The position numbers and the translations under genes are program-made. Below, piece by piece: positions 1 through 9,138 of a stretch of 64,000 bases of DNA. How positions within the stretch are numbered: position 1 is the first letter of the stretch; each line of letters begins with the position of its first letter. Source of the DNA: Chloroflexota bacterium (GTDB lineage: Bacteria > Chloroflexota > Anaerolineae > Aggregatilineales > Phototrophicaceae); the NCBI GenBank assembly GCA_013388745.1, contig JACAER010000019.1, positions 1 to 64,000 on the forward strand, written 5' to 3'. A model generated the notes under the pieces. That model saw only the letters and a program-made list of their open reading frames with translations, did not search any database and was not told the DNA's origin.

Positions 1-319
1 AAACCCCCCCCCCCGCCCCCCTGAACCCGCTGAAGGGCTGCAAACCCGTGTGTATTGATCGGTGTTATCGTGACCTGGTTCTATTCGCGCACATCGTAAC
101 TGGCTGCACTCATAAGAAGGCGGGGGAACACGCTGTGAATCGAACCGCAGCGGGTGATGATGTTGCCGCTCAATACAATGCTGAAGTCACACCGTTGATC
201 TGAACAATGCACATCATTTTGACGCGATAGCCCGGCGCCATAAACTTTTCTGTCTTTCTCCTTTGCCCCGCAGCGGTTACACTAAAGGCAGTTTTGCCCA
301 ATCAAGCGGACACTTATGA
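1..319. other. Leading non-coding stretch, no gene seen
   Basis: The window opens with 11 C, one G and 6 C, followed by about 290 bases in which no convincing reading frame is visible. A GGTTCGATTC-like string on the minus strand near 130-150 does not fold as a tRNA T-arm. A weak TACACT string near 284 could be a -10 box for the TPR gene that follows, but no matching -35 box is clear. The C-run may be a natural homopolymer or a sequence-end artefact. Confidence 0.4.
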
Positions 320-2500
320 ATGAATGTCCTCGATCAACTGAAACGCTGGCTTGGCTTGCAGCCGGCGCTCAACCCACAAGCGCTGGCGCTGCGCCAGATG
401 CTCGAAAGCGGCCGGCGCGCCAAACACGCCGAAGATTATGCGGCGGCGCGGGCGGCCTTCACGCGCGCGCTGGAATTCACGCAGACCTACGTCACCGCGC
501 GCCAGGACGAACCGGCCATCAACATCATCCGCCTGCATCAGGCCGATATTTATATCCGCCAGGGCAGTTGGGACGAAGCCGAACATCTGCTTGAAACAAT
601 TCAGCAGGCGGCGCGGCCAGAAAGCGCACATTTCGCCTACACGCTGGATGTGCGCGGGACGCTGGCGCAGGCGCGCGGCGATGCGGCACAGGCACGGGCC
701 TATTTTGAGCAAGCGCTGGCCGCTGCCAAAAGCGCTCATGCCCAGGGGGCGCAGGGACGCGCCCTGGGGCATCTGGCAGAGCTTTATCTGGACGATGGCA
801 ACGCCAGCTATGCGACGCACCTGCTCAAAGAGGCGCTGCCCCTGCTCAACGCCAGCGGCGATATCGAGTTGAGCAGCCATTTTGTAGGGCTGCTGGGGGA
901 AGCACAGATCGCCTCTGGGCAGGAAACAGAGGGCGAAACCATGCTGACGCGCGCGCTGCGGCTGGCAGAACAAATGCACTACCGGCTGTATAAACGGCGC
1001 TGGCGGCTGGCGTTGGGCGCACAGGCGGCGCGCAGCGGCCATTACAGCGAGGCGCGCGCCCATTATCAGCACGCGCTGGAATTGTTCGCCGACCTGCCGC
1101 CGACGGCCCATTATCTCCACGCGGAAATCGACACGCTGTGTAAGGCCAGCCAGGTAGCGCTCAATTTGAGCGATCATAACGAAGGGCTGCGGCTGGCGCG
1201 GCGCGCCTTTGCGCTGGCAGAAGAACATCAAACGGCGCTGGCGCTGGCCCAGGGCGCGCTGGGCATGGCCTTACGCGCGGCGGGAAACAACAGCGAAGCC
1301 CTGCCGTATCTGCAAGCGGCGGCGTATGAGAACGACGACGCGGACATAGCTGTCGGTGTGCGTGTGAGCGTCCTGCGCAGTCTGGCGGCGGCGCAGAGCG
1401 AGACGCAGGCGGCAATTGACGAGGCGGCGGCTACCTATAAACAGGCGATCATGCTGGCACAAAAAGCCCACGCCCCCAACGAACAAGCGCAGGCGCAGCG
1501 CGATCTTGGCTTGCTCTACTGGTCAAAGAAGATGATTCAGCAGGCGCTGGGCGAATGGACGGCGGCGCTCCACATTTACCAGGACGAACATTTGCTGGCG
1601 CAGGCGGCGCGGCTGTACTGCGATATTGCGACGGCGCGTAAGGCGTTAGGGCAGGGGCAGCGGGCAATGCGCGATTACGAACAGGCCTTGATGCTTCTGA
1701 ATTCCGTCAATGATCTGGAAACGCGCGGCGTGGTGCTCTCCAACGCGGCGACAGCCTACGCCGAAATGGGCGATGTCGATTCGGCGGACGATTTTTTCAG
1801 CGAGTCGATCAATATTGCCCACAAGCTGAGCGATTTTCGGGCAGAAGCCACGCGGCGCGGGAATCACGGCTGGTTTTTGCTGGCGACGGGGCGCGCGCGC
1901 CGGGCGACCAATGTGCTGGAACAGGCTTTGCAGATCAGCCGCGTCCAAAAGCTGGAACTCCAGGTCGCGGTACAAACCGATAATCTGGGGCTGGCGCACG
2001 ATGAACTGCACGAATATGAGGTCGCCCTGCATTATCACCGCCAGGCGCTGACGTTGATTCAGGCCTTACAGCCGCCCCCACCCAACCAGGCATACTGGGA
2101 AAACCTGATCAAAAGCAATACGGCGCTGACAGCGGCGCGGCTGGGACATTACGACGAGGCGGCGGCACTGATCGCGGCGGCGCTGGCCTATGGTCGCGAA
2201 CACGAAAACGCCGAAATCAGCGCGCGCGCTTTGCTGGCGGCGGCGCGTTCAGCCTTCAGCCAGAAACAGACGCAAGCGGCGGGCGAACATCTGGCGGAAG
2301 CGCTGACTCTGGCGCGGCGCAGCGAGATCCGCTTTTTGATCGCTTTGACGCTGGAGGCCTACAGCGAGCAGCAGGCGCAGGAGGGTCACGTGGAAAAAGC
2401 GAACGCGCTTTGGGCGGAGGCGCAAAAGCTGTTCGCGATGATGCATAACCCGCGCGCGCGCAGCCAGCCGACATGGCTGCTTACACCAAAGCCCGAATAA
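320..2500 (+). CDS. Tetratricopeptide-repeat (TPR) protein
   Basis: This 726-residue protein consists almost entirely of helical repeats of about 40 residues with TPR spacing, for example segments ending in ARAAFTRALEF (residues 43-53), AQARAYFEQALAAA and ALHYHRQALTLIQ. There is no signal peptide or membrane segment, so it is probably cytoplasmic. TPR arrays bind partner proteins, but no partner domain or enzyme is fused here, and the pattern resembles the TPR part of bacterial regulators without their DNA-binding or ATPase domains. An overlapping ATG four bases upstream opens a different, short frame; the ATG at 320 gives the full-length protein. The gene stands alone, with a VOC gene pointing towards it. 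The specific role is unknown. Confidence 0.85.
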   Translation: MNVLDQLKRWLGLQPALNPQALALRQMLESGRRAKHAEDYAAARAAFTRALEFTQTYVTARQDEPAINIIRLHQADIYIRQGSWDEAEHLLETIQQAARPESAHFAYTLDVRGTLAQARGDAAQARAYFEQALAAAKSAHAQGAQGRALGHLAELYLDDGNASYATHLLKEALPLLNASGDIELSSHFVGLLGEAQIASGQETEGETMLTRALRLAEQMHYRLYKRRWRLALGAQAARSGHYSEARAHYQHALELFADLPPTAHYLHAEIDTLCKASQVALNLSDHNEGLRLARRAFALAEEHQTALALAQGALGMALRAAGNNSEALPYLQAAAYENDDADIAVGVRVSVLRSLAAAQSETQAAIDEAAATYKQAIMLAQKAHAPNEQAQAQRDLGLLYWSKKMIQQALGEWTAALHIYQDEHLLAQAARLYCDIATARKALGQGQRAMRDYEQALMLLNSVNDLETRGVVLSNAATAYAEMGDVDSADDFFSESINIAHKLSDFRAEATRRGNHGWFLLATGRARRATNVLEQALQISRVQKLELQVAVQTDNLGLAHDELHEYEVALHYHRQALTLIQALQPPPPNQAYWENLIKSNTALTAARLGHYDEAAALIAAALAYGREHENAEISARALLAAARSAFSQKQTQAAGEHLAEALTLARRSEIRFLIALTLEAYSEQQAQEGHVEKANALWAEAQKLFAMMHNPRARSQPTWLLTPKPE

Positions 2501-2683
2501 CGGCGCTTCAGGCGAAAAAGTGCGGCTGGCCTGCCTGCATTGAGCATAAATTCGCAAAAACAAGTATGCCGCAGCAGCAGTGCCCGGCGCTTCTACGCCG
2601 CCCAGATGCCCCAATGTGACATGATAGGGCGTGAGCTTGAGCCGCCCAGCCTTCGGATTTTCGACCGTTTGCCAGATTGCAAC

Positions 2684-3058
2684 TTAAGCGTGCCAGTCGA
2701 TCGAAAAGGGATGACCTTCGGGATCCACGCCGTCGCAGACGCGCGTGCCGGGTACGGGGGTACGGATTTCGCCCATATGGACGCCGCGCCGTTGCAGCAG
2801 ATCGCGCATGGCGTCGATGTTATCGACGGCGAAGGCCAGTTTGGGTGTATCCGCGCCGAGCCGTTTGTGCCCGCCGCCGTGCAGCACCAGTGAACAGCCG
2901 CCGGTGTCGAATTCGACCCAGAATTCGCCGCTGTAATCGGCCAACCCCTGCGGGAACTTGAGCGCCAGCCCCAGTGTATCGCGGTAAAAGCGCACCTGCG
3001 CGTCCATATCCAGCACGTACAGAATCGTTTTCAACGCGGCAAAACCAGCCAGGCACAA
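2684..3058 (-). CDS. VOC (glyoxalase/bleomycin-resistance fold) protein
   Basis: A single-domain vicinal-oxygen-chelate protein of 124 residues. The pattern ILYVLDMDAQVRFYRDTLGL is the classic first beta-alpha unit, and DPEGHPFSIDW matches the typical C-terminal DPDGN..E-type strand. Proteins of this size act as dimers in glyoxalases, dioxygenases and antibiotic-binding proteins; the substrate cannot be told from sequence. The start is uncertain: a TTG at 3058 gives the longest form, while another TTG at 3034 would start the protein as MKTILYV, closer to the family norm. Neither has a good Shine-Dalgarno sequence. It converges with the TPR gene. Confidence 0.75.
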   Translation of the reverse strand: MCLAGFAALKTILYVLDMDAQVRFYRDTLGLALKFPQGLADYSGEFWVEFDTGGCSLVLHGGGHKRLGADTPKLAFAVDNIDAMRDLLQRRGVHMGEIRTPVPGTRVCDGVDPEGHPFSIDWHA

Positions 3059-3428
3059 AAGAACCGTTACAGCGCTTGGTGCTACTTGGTCACTGGCGGC
3101 GTCTTGTGTCCGGGTTTAACCTAGAAGGTAGAAGCCACAAATACAGGTGGCAGCGTAGTTCAGTTTCATGGGTGTTTCTCCTGAGCAACACTGGCTGCCA
3201 GATTATGGCAAGATGTGTTCGACAGGGGCAAATGGCCCCCTCCTCCTCCCAAAAAGTCCCCTTCTCGCAGCAGCGGGAAGGGGCAATTTATGCGGACTAC
3301 CGACAGGCATTAGAGGCGCAGGTGGATATTTTCGCGCACCCGCGCAGTCGCGCAGCGCCGCCTAAGCGTTTTTGCCTGTACGCGATGCGGCGCGTTGGGG
3401 GCGCTGGCCCCCATCAGCCGCCGCTATC
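3059..3428. other. 370-base gap with GC-rich palindromic element
   Basis: No supported gene is present between the VOC and epimerase genes. Around 3226-3290 there is a degenerate copy of the CCCC-rich palindromic element found at several places in this window (CCCCTTCTCGCAGCAGCGGGAAGGGG core). A GGGGGC/GCCCCC hairpin at 3397-3412 lies just after the epimerase stop codon. Confidence 0.5.
3397..3412 (-). terminator. GGGGGC-GCTG-GCCCCC hairpin after epimerase gene
   Basis: A perfect six-base stem with a four-base loop lies 16 bases past the stop codon of the epimerase gene, in its direction of transcription. There is no T-run, so it is either a weak terminator or a 3'-end stabilising hairpin. 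Confidence 0.35.
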
Positions 3429-4475
3429 CTAGAAGAACAGTTTCGCCACCTGCCAGATGCCCTGACTCCATGGGACGCGGTGCGAAATGCCGGTTTGCCC
3501 CTGGAACTTATGCAGGTTGTCCATGTACCAGCGGAAATTGCGGATCAGGGCGTCTTTGTTGGAATATTTCGGGTCGAAACCCAGTGTCTTTTCCGCTTTT
3601 TCGATACTGACGAACGATTCCTTGCCCACCGTCTCGTAGACCCAGGCATAAACCGGCGACAGCTTCAGTTTCTCCAGCGTTTTCAGCGCGAAGATCGCCG
3701 GGCCTTCCGGGAAAGCGATGATGCGCTTGCCGAAGCCCGCGTAATCCAGCACGGCCTGAAAATCCTGCTTGACCGTGCCGAATTCCCGCGCGCCGATGTT
3801 GAAGGTGTCGTTGACGAGCGCTTTATCGAGCGTGGCGCACAGGTAGATGGCGTCGCACAGGTCATCGACATCGAGATACTGGTACAGGTTGTTGCCGCTG
3901 CCCAGAATCGGGAAGTTTTTGCCGTCTTTGGCCCAGTCATACAGCAGGGCGAAGATGCCGAGCCGCTCCGGGCCGATAAACGACTTGGGACGAATCGTGG
4001 GGGCGCACATACCTTTGGCGCGATATTCTTCCACGACTTTTTCGGCGTCGATCTTGGCTTTGCCATACGGCCCGACGCCGATCAAGCGATCATTTTCGTA
4101 CAGCGGGTGATGGTCGGGCACGCCGTAGACGGCGGTGGACGAGATGTGGATAAAACGCTCGACGCCGGCTTGCTGCGCCGCTTCGATCACGTTGCGCGTG
4201 CCTTCGATGTCGGTGGAAAAGATGTCTTCTTCTTTATACAGCGGCAGCGCTGCCGCTGTATGCACCACCAGATCGACGCCCTGCATTGCCCGTTCAACCG
4301 CGCTGCGATCGCGGATGTCGCCTTTGATTTCGCTGATTTGCCCACGCTCTGGATAATCGAAATCGACAATATCCAGCGAGGTGATTTTGTGGCCACGCGC
4401 CAGCAAGTAGCGGATGAGGTTGATCCCCAAAAAGCCAGCGCCGCCTGTGATGAGATACGATTTTGTTTCCGACAT
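3429..4475 (-). CDS. NAD-dependent epimerase/dehydratase (extended SDR)
   Basis: This 348-residue protein begins [20 protein letters not shown], the Rossmann TGGxGFxG nucleotide-binding motif of extended short-chain dehydrogenases. The catalytic region is present: HISSTAVYG, then the Y-x3-K pair in [13 protein letters not shown], then IRP in [12 protein letters not shown]. Such enzymes modify nucleotide sugars (UDP-glucose epimerase or dTDP-glucose dehydratase type) or act on sterol-like or lipid substrates; the substrate is not decidable. The frame stays open 18 codons further upstream, but the ATG at 4475 follows an AGGAG ribosome-binding site and starts directly at the Rossmann fold, so it is preferred. 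Confidence 0.88.
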   Translation of the reverse strand: MSETKSYLITGGAGFLGINLIRYLLARGHKITSLDIVDFDYPERGQISEIKGDIRDRSAVERAMQGVDLVVHTAAALPLYKEEDIFSTDIEGTRNVIEAAQQAGVERFIHISSTAVYGVPDHHPLYENDRLIGVGPYGKAKIDAEKVVEEYRAKGMCAPTIRPKSFIGPERLGIFALLYDWAKDGKNFPILGSGNNLYQYLDVDDLCDAIYLCATLDKALVNDTFNIGAREFGTVKQDFQAVLDYAGFGKRIIAFPEGPAIFALKTLEKLKLSPVYAWVYETVGKESFVSIEKAEKTLGFDPKYSNKDALIRNFRWYMDNLHKFQGQTGISHRVPWSQGIWQVAKLFF

Positions 4476-4564
4476 AAACGCTCCTGTGGCATACGCCAAA
4501 AGTGTAGTGCAGCGCGGGCGCGGCGGCAACCCCCGAAACTTAAGGGCATTACAATAACATAACG

Positions 4565-4593
4565 TTGATCTTTAATGAATTTTAGAATATCAT
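4565..4593 (+). promoter_or_regulatory. Sigma70-type promoter for SpoIIAA-like gene
   Basis: TTGATC at 4565-4570, a 17-base spacer and TATCAT at 4588-4593 lie in an AT-rich island upstream of the gene at 4639. An inverted repeat CGTTGAT (4563-4569) / ATCAACG (4604-4610) brackets the promoter and may be an operator. Confidence 0.55.
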
Positions 4594-4638
4594 TTAACTA
4601 TTCATCAACGATTAATCTTTCACAGGGCGAGGACAGTC

Positions 4639-5043
4639 ATGATGCATTCACAAAGCGCCTGTCACTATCAACTGCTGGAGACAGGTATTCACCAATTTGT
4701 GTTTACGCTGCCGTCGCGCCAGGCAGTGGATGTGTGGATTCAACATCTGATGACGATTTATGAGCAGCAGCAGGCCACACTGTTTCTGCTGGACATCCGC
4801 GAGTCGGGGATTCTGCCGATGACTTATGTGTTCCAGCGGCTCAGCCAATGGGTAGCCACACACCCGCGCCGCCCACTGACGTATGTGGCGCTGCTGCACA
4901 AAGATGTCGCGCCGATTGCGCTGGTGCAGCCTTTCATCCACATGCTGGGGATCGACGGCACGTACAAAATGCGCTTCTTCGGCGAACAGATGCGCGCACA
5001 GGCCGTTCACTGGCTGCTCAATCAAGCGGTGTCCGTCGCTTAG
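4639..5043 (+). CDS. SpoIIAA/STAS-like small protein
   Basis: A soluble protein of 134 residues. Alternating strands and helices (FVFTLPS, ATLFLLDIRESG, RRPLTYVALLH, IHMLGIDGTYKMRFF) and a final segment MRFFGEQMRAQAVHWLLNQ resemble SpoIIAA-like members of the STAS superfamily, whose typical ending is FxxxxEAxxWL. STAS proteins take part in regulatory protein switches or bind small hydrophobic ligands. The ATG at 4639 has a GAGG box six bases upstream and a good sigma70 promoter. No kinase or phosphatase partner is adjacent. The family call is by pattern only and is tentative. Confidence 0.65.
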   Translation: MMHSQSACHYQLLETGIHQFVFTLPSRQAVDVWIQHLMTIYEQQQATLFLLDIRESGILPMTYVFQRLSQWVATHPRRPLTYVALLHKDVAPIALVQPFIHMLGIDGTYKMRFFGEQMRAQAVHWLLNQAVSVA

Positions 5044-5088
5044 CGCGCGCCAGCCGCGCAGGGCGGATTCGGCGTTTCCAAGCAGCCG

Positions 5089-5937
5089 CTAGCCCCGCCG
5101 CTGGCGCTGCTGTTCCTGCTGCGGCGGCTCGTCCTCCTGCTGCGCCAGCAGCTCATCGAGGCTCATGCGCTGCAAGCGATTTTCCGCCAGCATCGAGCGT
5201 AGTTCGTTGCTCAGTTCGCCATCCTCCGAAAGATGGCGGCGGATCACCTGCTGGCTGTCTTCTTCCCACTCGAACTTGTACACCGCCAGCGGCACGCCGT
5301 CGGCGCTGACGCGCATCTCCCAGGGGGCGTGCATGGCCTGCGCGTCGTGAATCGGCAGGCGCATCGAAGGCGTAATCAGGTTACGCCCGCGCTCGAACTG
5401 GTGATTTTCCTCATGCACGAACAACACCTGTCCATCGGCGTCGCTGACCTCGAAGCGAATTTTGCCCATCGCCTTGGTCGGCAGCCGGAGCTGGATGAAC
5501 GGCTGCACATAATCGACATCATCCGGCACGGGATGCGTGCGGTACAGGGCGGGCGCTTCGTCGCCGCGATACACGATCATGCCAATATCCACCGGCAGCA
5601 CTTTCACATTATCGGGGTCGAGTCCCGCTGCTTTGACGGCTTCCAGCGCATGACGGTAGACGGTTTCGGCGCTGGCGCTGCGCGTCGCCACCGTCTCCGG
5701 CGGCGCGCTCCGGCGGGCGCGGCGCACATCGCGCGTGGAGATGTAATTGCCGCGTTCACTTTCGCTGCTGTCGCCGAAACCGCCGCTGCGCTGGTCATAC
5801 ATGCGCGCCAGGGCGTACAACCCCGCGGCGATAAACAGAACCGGAATCAGATTATTGCCAGCGATCGAGGCAAGAATAAACAGCATCAGCGCGATAATCG
5901 CGATCTGGCGCAAGCCAAAATTCTGTGGTGATTGCAT
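5089..5937 (-). CDS. Membrane-anchored protein, paralogue of the upstream gene
   Basis: A 282-residue protein with two N-terminal membrane segments (roughly residues 11-43: IAIIALMLFILASIAGNNLI and ALY-containing stretch) and a large soluble part. The soluble part shares its plan with the gene at 5957-6763: a helix ending in YRHALEAVKAAGLDPDNVKVLPVDIGMI, then beta-rich segments with IQLRLP, FEVSDADGQVLFVHEE and WEMRVSADG, and a C-terminal MSLDELLAQQ tail. The beta-rich part could be an Ig-like or C2-like sandwich, but no known family is recognised. It is transcribed with its paralogue, 19 bases apart. The function is unknown. Confidence 0.75.
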   Translation of the reverse strand: MQSPQNFGLRQIAIIALMLFILASIAGNNLIPVLFIAAGLYALARMYDQRSGGFGDSSESERGNYISTRDVRRARRSAPPETVATRSASAETVYRHALEAVKAAGLDPDNVKVLPVDIGMIVYRGDEAPALYRTHPVPDDVDYVQPFIQLRLPTKAMGKIRFEVSDADGQVLFVHEENHQFERGRNLITPSMRLPIHDAQAMHAPWEMRVSADGVPLAVYKFEWEEDSQQVIRRHLSEDGELSNELRSMLAENRLQRMSLDELLAQQEDEPPQQEQQRQRRG

Positions 5938-5956
5938 CGCAGTCCCTTTGTCTCAC

Positions 5957-6763
5957 TCAGCGGCGGTGGTTGTTCTGTTCCTGGCCGCGCAGCAAGTCTT
6001 CCAGACTCAGCGGCTTGTCTTCGACCTGTTGTGCCTCCAGCCGCCGCCGCAGGTATTCGCGCCGCTGCGCCGCCGCCGCTTCTTCGCTTTCGGTCGTGCC
6101 CAGCCGGTTTTCGCGCTCGGCGGTGGAAGGCGTCAGCGCGAAGTTGTGCATGCCCAGTATTTCGCCATCTACCGAGACGCGCAAATCCCAATCGCCCGCC
6201 CCTTTGATTTTGGCGTTGCCGGCCAGCGGAAGCTGCATATCGGCCAGCAGATTCATTTCGCCGTCGTGCAGGTGTGCCTTCATCTCGTGGACATACTGCT
6301 GCTTGCCGCTCTGGTCGATGATCTCGTAGCGCACGACGACAGTACGATCGGCTTCGCCCGGCTGCACATGCAGCGTCACGAAGGGGCGCACGCCGTCATC
6401 GTCCTTAGAGATTGTGCGTGTGCGCCGCATCATCAGCCCATCCTCGCCAGACTGCGTGCTAATCAGACCAATATCGAGCAGCATCAGATCGGAGGCGCTG
6501 TAGCCGCCGCGCCGCCGCGCGCGTTCCACCGCCTCGCGCGCCTGGGGACTCATACGCATCAGCGTCATGGGCGTGCGCTGTACCGTGTTGACGATTGCCT
6601 GCGGGCGCACTTCGACAAACGAGGCCAGGACGGCCACGGCGTACAGACCGAGCAGCGCGGCGATAATCTGCGGCGCGACCAGCCCCGCCCCCAACACCAG
6701 CACACTGACGAGCACCGCCCCCAACACCGCCAGCCAGGCCACATTCCGTCGTTTAAAGCGCAT
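5957..6763 (-). CDS. Membrane-anchored protein, first of a paralogous pair
   Basis: A 268-residue protein with two hydrophobic segments near the N-terminus (VAWLAVLGAVLVSVLVLGAG and QIIAALLGLYAVAVLASFV). The soluble part contains YSASDLMLLDIGLI, VTLHVQP, RYEIIDQSGKQQYVHEM and WDLRVSVDGEILG, each with a counterpart in the gene at 5089. Its tail PLSLEDLLRGQ matches the paralogue's MSLDELLAQQ. The two genes were probably made by duplication and may form a heteromeric membrane complex; that is inference. A TATAAT box on this strand at 6804-6799 lies 36 bases upstream of the start. Confidence 0.75.
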   Translation of the reverse strand: MRFKRRNVAWLAVLGAVLVSVLVLGAGLVAPQIIAALLGLYAVAVLASFVEVRPQAIVNTVQRTPMTLMRMSPQAREAVERARRRGGYSASDLMLLDIGLISTQSGEDGLMMRRTRTISKDDDGVRPFVTLHVQPGEADRTVVVRYEIIDQSGKQQYVHEMKAHLHDGEMNLLADMQLPLAGNAKIKGAGDWDLRVSVDGEILGMHNFALTPSTAERENRLGTTESEEAAAAQRREYLRRRLEAQQVEDKPLSLEDLLRGQEQNNHRR

Positions 6764-7191
6764 AGCGTTTTAACCTCGATGAACTGTCTATTGCCTCAAT
6801 TATAGTTTACATATACGTGCGCGGGGTAAATCAGGTTTTAGGGGGTGGGTCGCACATCTCGTGGTGGGCGCCATAAATGGGGGCGTGATGGTCGGTATTC
6901 CCTGGCCGCGCACACACACGCGGCGGGGCTGGCAGCGCGTTGCAGATCTTTAAGGGATGCATGCGCTTGCGCCGCCTGTGGCTTAAGCCGACAGGCTGAG
7001 AAGGCGGTAAGCCCACTGAAGGGGCTGGCAAAGACCTTGCAACAGCGTAACAATTTGCTTTTGTAAGCCTGCTTCCCCTCTCTGCTGGCGGACAAGCGGC
7101 TGGGGTCGCGCTCGCTCCCCTCCATGAAATCGGGGCGGGGCCGGGGGTGGGGTCTGCCGCTTTCCTCTCTGCTGGCGAGGCGGGGTTTCGT
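6764..7191. repeat. 428-base gap rich in dispersed-repeat sequence
   Basis: No gene is supported here. At 6981-7029 lies one copy of a repeat whose second copy is at 42735-42780; both read GCTTAA..CCGAC..GGCTG, then GGCG, then CCCACTGAAGGGG. At 7068-7190 there are two tandem versions of the CCTCTCTGCTGGCG palindromic element together with GGGGCCGGGGGTGGGG. The last bases run into the 3' end of rsmG, whose final codons may derive from the element. Confidence 0.55.
6799..6804 (-). promoter_or_regulatory. -10 box (TATAAT) for paralogous membrane-protein operon
   Basis: A consensus TATAAT on the minus strand, with start site expected near 6791 and the first gene starting at 6763. No strong -35 box is visible. 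Confidence 0.45.
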
Positions 7192-7899
7192 CTACAACGG
7201 TTTGCGCGTGGGGATGCCCGGCTTACGCGGGTAAATGGCCGGCGTGGGCACGGTTTTTTCCACCACCACCAGCGCGTGTTCGTCGGCCACGCCCGGCAGC
7301 CGCAGCGTATGCACCGCCGCCAGCCGCCCGCCCAGCAGCGCCAGCGCCCGCCGCGCATCGGCGGCTTCGGCCTGCGCCGTCGTGCCCTTGAGCGCGATAC
7401 ACCGCCCGCCCACTTTCGCGAACGGCAGCAAATACTCCACCAGCGCCGGCAGCCGCGCCACCGCCCGCGCCAGCACCACATCATATTGTCCGCGCTGCGC
7501 CGGCAGATGTGCCGCCTCTTCCGCGCGCGCGTGCAGCGTGTCGCAGCCGCTCAGCGCCAGCGTGTCGATCACCGTTTGCACAAATTGCAGTTTTTTCCCG
7601 GTGGCTTCCAGCAGCGTCAGGCGCACATGCGGCAGCGCGATGCGCAGCGGCAGCCCCGGAAAACCCGCGCCCGTGCCCACATCGATCAGGCGCAGATCAG
7701 GGCGCGGCGGCAGCGCTTTGACCACCGACAGCGAATCGAGGAAATGGCGCACTTCGATGCCTTCCTCGTCGCTGATGGCCGTCAGATTGACATGCGCGTT
7801 CCATTCCACCAGCAGGCGCGCGTAAGTGGTAAACTGCGCTTCCTGCTCAGCGCTCAACTGCACGCCAAACAGCGCCGCCGCTCGTTCCCCCAGAGTCAT
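7192..7899 (-). CDS. rsmG: 16S rRNA (guanine-527-N7)-methyltransferase RsmG
   Basis: A 235-residue protein matching RsmG/GidB along its length: WNAHVNLTAISDEEGIEVRHFLDSL near residues 32-56, the SAM-binding DVGTGAGFPGLPL around residue 72, LTLLEATGKKLQFV, and VLARAVARLPALVEY. RsmG uses S-adenosylmethionine to methylate G527 of 16S rRNA in the ribosome's streptomycin-binding region. The ATG follows the stop codon region of the secreted-protein gene by only two bases, so both are in one transcription unit. The C-terminal IYPRKPGIPTRKPL tail has no family counterpart I recall and abuts a GC-rich repeat element. Confidence 0.95.
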   Translation of the reverse strand: MTLGERAAALFGVQLSAEQEAQFTTYARLLVEWNAHVNLTAISDEEGIEVRHFLDSLSVVKALPPRPDLRLIDVGTGAGFPGLPLRIALPHVRLTLLEATGKKLQFVQTVIDTLALSGCDTLHARAEEAAHLPAQRGQYDVVLARAVARLPALVEYLLPFAKVGGRCIALKGTTAQAEAADARRALALLGGRLAAVHTLRLPGVADEHALVVVEKTVPTPAIYPRKPGIPTRKPL

Positions 7900-7901
7900 A
7901 T

Positions 7902-9059
7902 TCAGCGCGTGATCGGCGGCGGGAAGCCGTTGGGCGTCAGCCAGGGCACATAGCTGCGATTATGGCTGGGATTAGTCCCCTGCACATTGCCCAGAATACG
8001 AAAATCACAGTTGGCCGATTCGATTTCGCGGCCCGTGCCCGGCCCATAATCGTTGTAGCCGTCAAAGACCGGCGCGGCCCATGTCAGCCGATAGGCGACG
8101 CCGTAGTAACCCGGCAGCAGATTGCCCACGCGCACGATATAGAACGTCCAGTAATTGCCGTCGATCAACTGCACGGGCGTCTGTTCCACAAACGGGAACG
8201 TCGCGCCGTTCAGCGTCACGGCATACTGCGCGTTATCCACATGCTGCTGCATCTGTTCCTGCGTGCGCGTGAACCACGACCAGAAAATGATGATGTTGTC
8301 GCTGTCATACAGCAGGCCGGGATCCGCCGCGGGCCAGTAACGGTTGCATTCCGCGAAGATCAGGCCGGGATTGGCCGTGCGCTGCGGCGGCGCGGCTTCG
8401 CGCGGGCCGATCACCACCTGTCCCTGCTGCACATATGTCGGATTCAGGAAGCCGCCGAACGGCGACAAAATCCCCGACCCCACGCCCGACGGCAGCGGCT
8501 CGAATGTCGGCAGCGCCGGCGCGCCCGGATTCGGGTTGGGGAAAGCCCCCGCCGCCCCCGTGTCGAGGCTGGTGGCCGGCGCGAACTGCGGGTTGTTGCA
8601 ACCGTCGTTGATGTCGTTGACCGTCGTTTCATAAATCGTGCTTGCGGCGTTGGTTTCGCGCCCGATCGCCACGCGCACACTGGCGCTGGCGCCCGCTGCC
8701 AGCGATTGTCCGGTCAGATACGTCGCCGTATCGCTCACCTGATAGGCGCCGCTCACCTGCACGCGCCGCTGGTTGGTCAGCGCCGTCGTCCCGGTGAACA
8801 CCTGATAGTACACATCATAACCCGTGCCCATCGTGCCGTTCAGATTGACGATAGCGCGGTCGGCGCAGGCCACGAAGAAAATCTGCACATTCGAGCCGCC
8901 GGTCGTGGATGTGTTGGGGCGCGCCGTCGGTACGCCCAGGGCACTGGGCGTCGATGTGGCCTGCTGCGCCAGCATCGGCGGCTCGATGGCCTGTAACAGC
9001 GCCGCGCTCAGGCTCAACGCCAGCAGCACCACCAGCAGCAGCGGCATAAGTTTCCGCAT
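7902..9059 (-). CDS. Secreted Chloroflexota-type protein, unknown function
   Basis: A 385-residue exported protein. Residues 1-32 form a Sec signal peptide (MRKLMPLLLVVLLALSLSAA followed by a small-residue region). A Thr/Ser/Pro-rich linker follows, then two regions that look like beta-sandwich domains, one around INDG and one near the C-terminus containing YVPWLTPNGFPPP. A proline/glycine-rich linker joins them. The frame continues upstream of the ATG at 9059, but that ATG has a GGAGG box and begins exactly at the signal peptide. It is cotranscribed with rsmG downstream. No enzymatic motif is visible; an extracellular surface role is likely. Confidence 0.75.
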   Translation of the reverse strand: MRKLMPLLLVVLLALSLSAALLQAIEPPMLAQQATSTPSALGVPTARPNTSTTGGSNVQIFFVACADRAIVNLNGTMGTGYDVYYQVFTGTTALTNQRRVQVSGAYQVSDTATYLTGQSLAAGASASVRVAIGRETNAASTIYETTVNDINDGCNNPQFAPATSLDTGAAGAFPNPNPGAPALPTFEPLPSGVGSGILSPFGGFLNPTYVQQGQVVIGPREAAPPQRTANPGLIFAECNRYWPAADPGLLYDSDNIIIFWSWFTRTQEQMQQHVDNAQYAVTLNGATFPFVEQTPVQLIDGNYWTFYIVRVGNLLPGYYGVAYRLTWAAPVFDGYNDYGPGTGREIESANCDFRILGNVQGTNPSHNRSYVPWLTPNGFPPPITR

Positions 9060-9138
9060 AAAACCCTCCAGACGAATGTTGTTTGGGGCAATTGTAGCGA
9101 GACTCGCGTTTTGCGGATAGGGCACACGCAATCCACAT

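Noticed and set aside
1..21. C-homopolymer as a phase-variable tract
   Set aside because: No gene frame crosses it and it is at the window edge, where its length may be an artefact.
120..160. tRNA T-loop-like GGTTCGATTC on minus strand
   Set aside because: The flanking bases do not form the five-base T-stem and no other arms are found.
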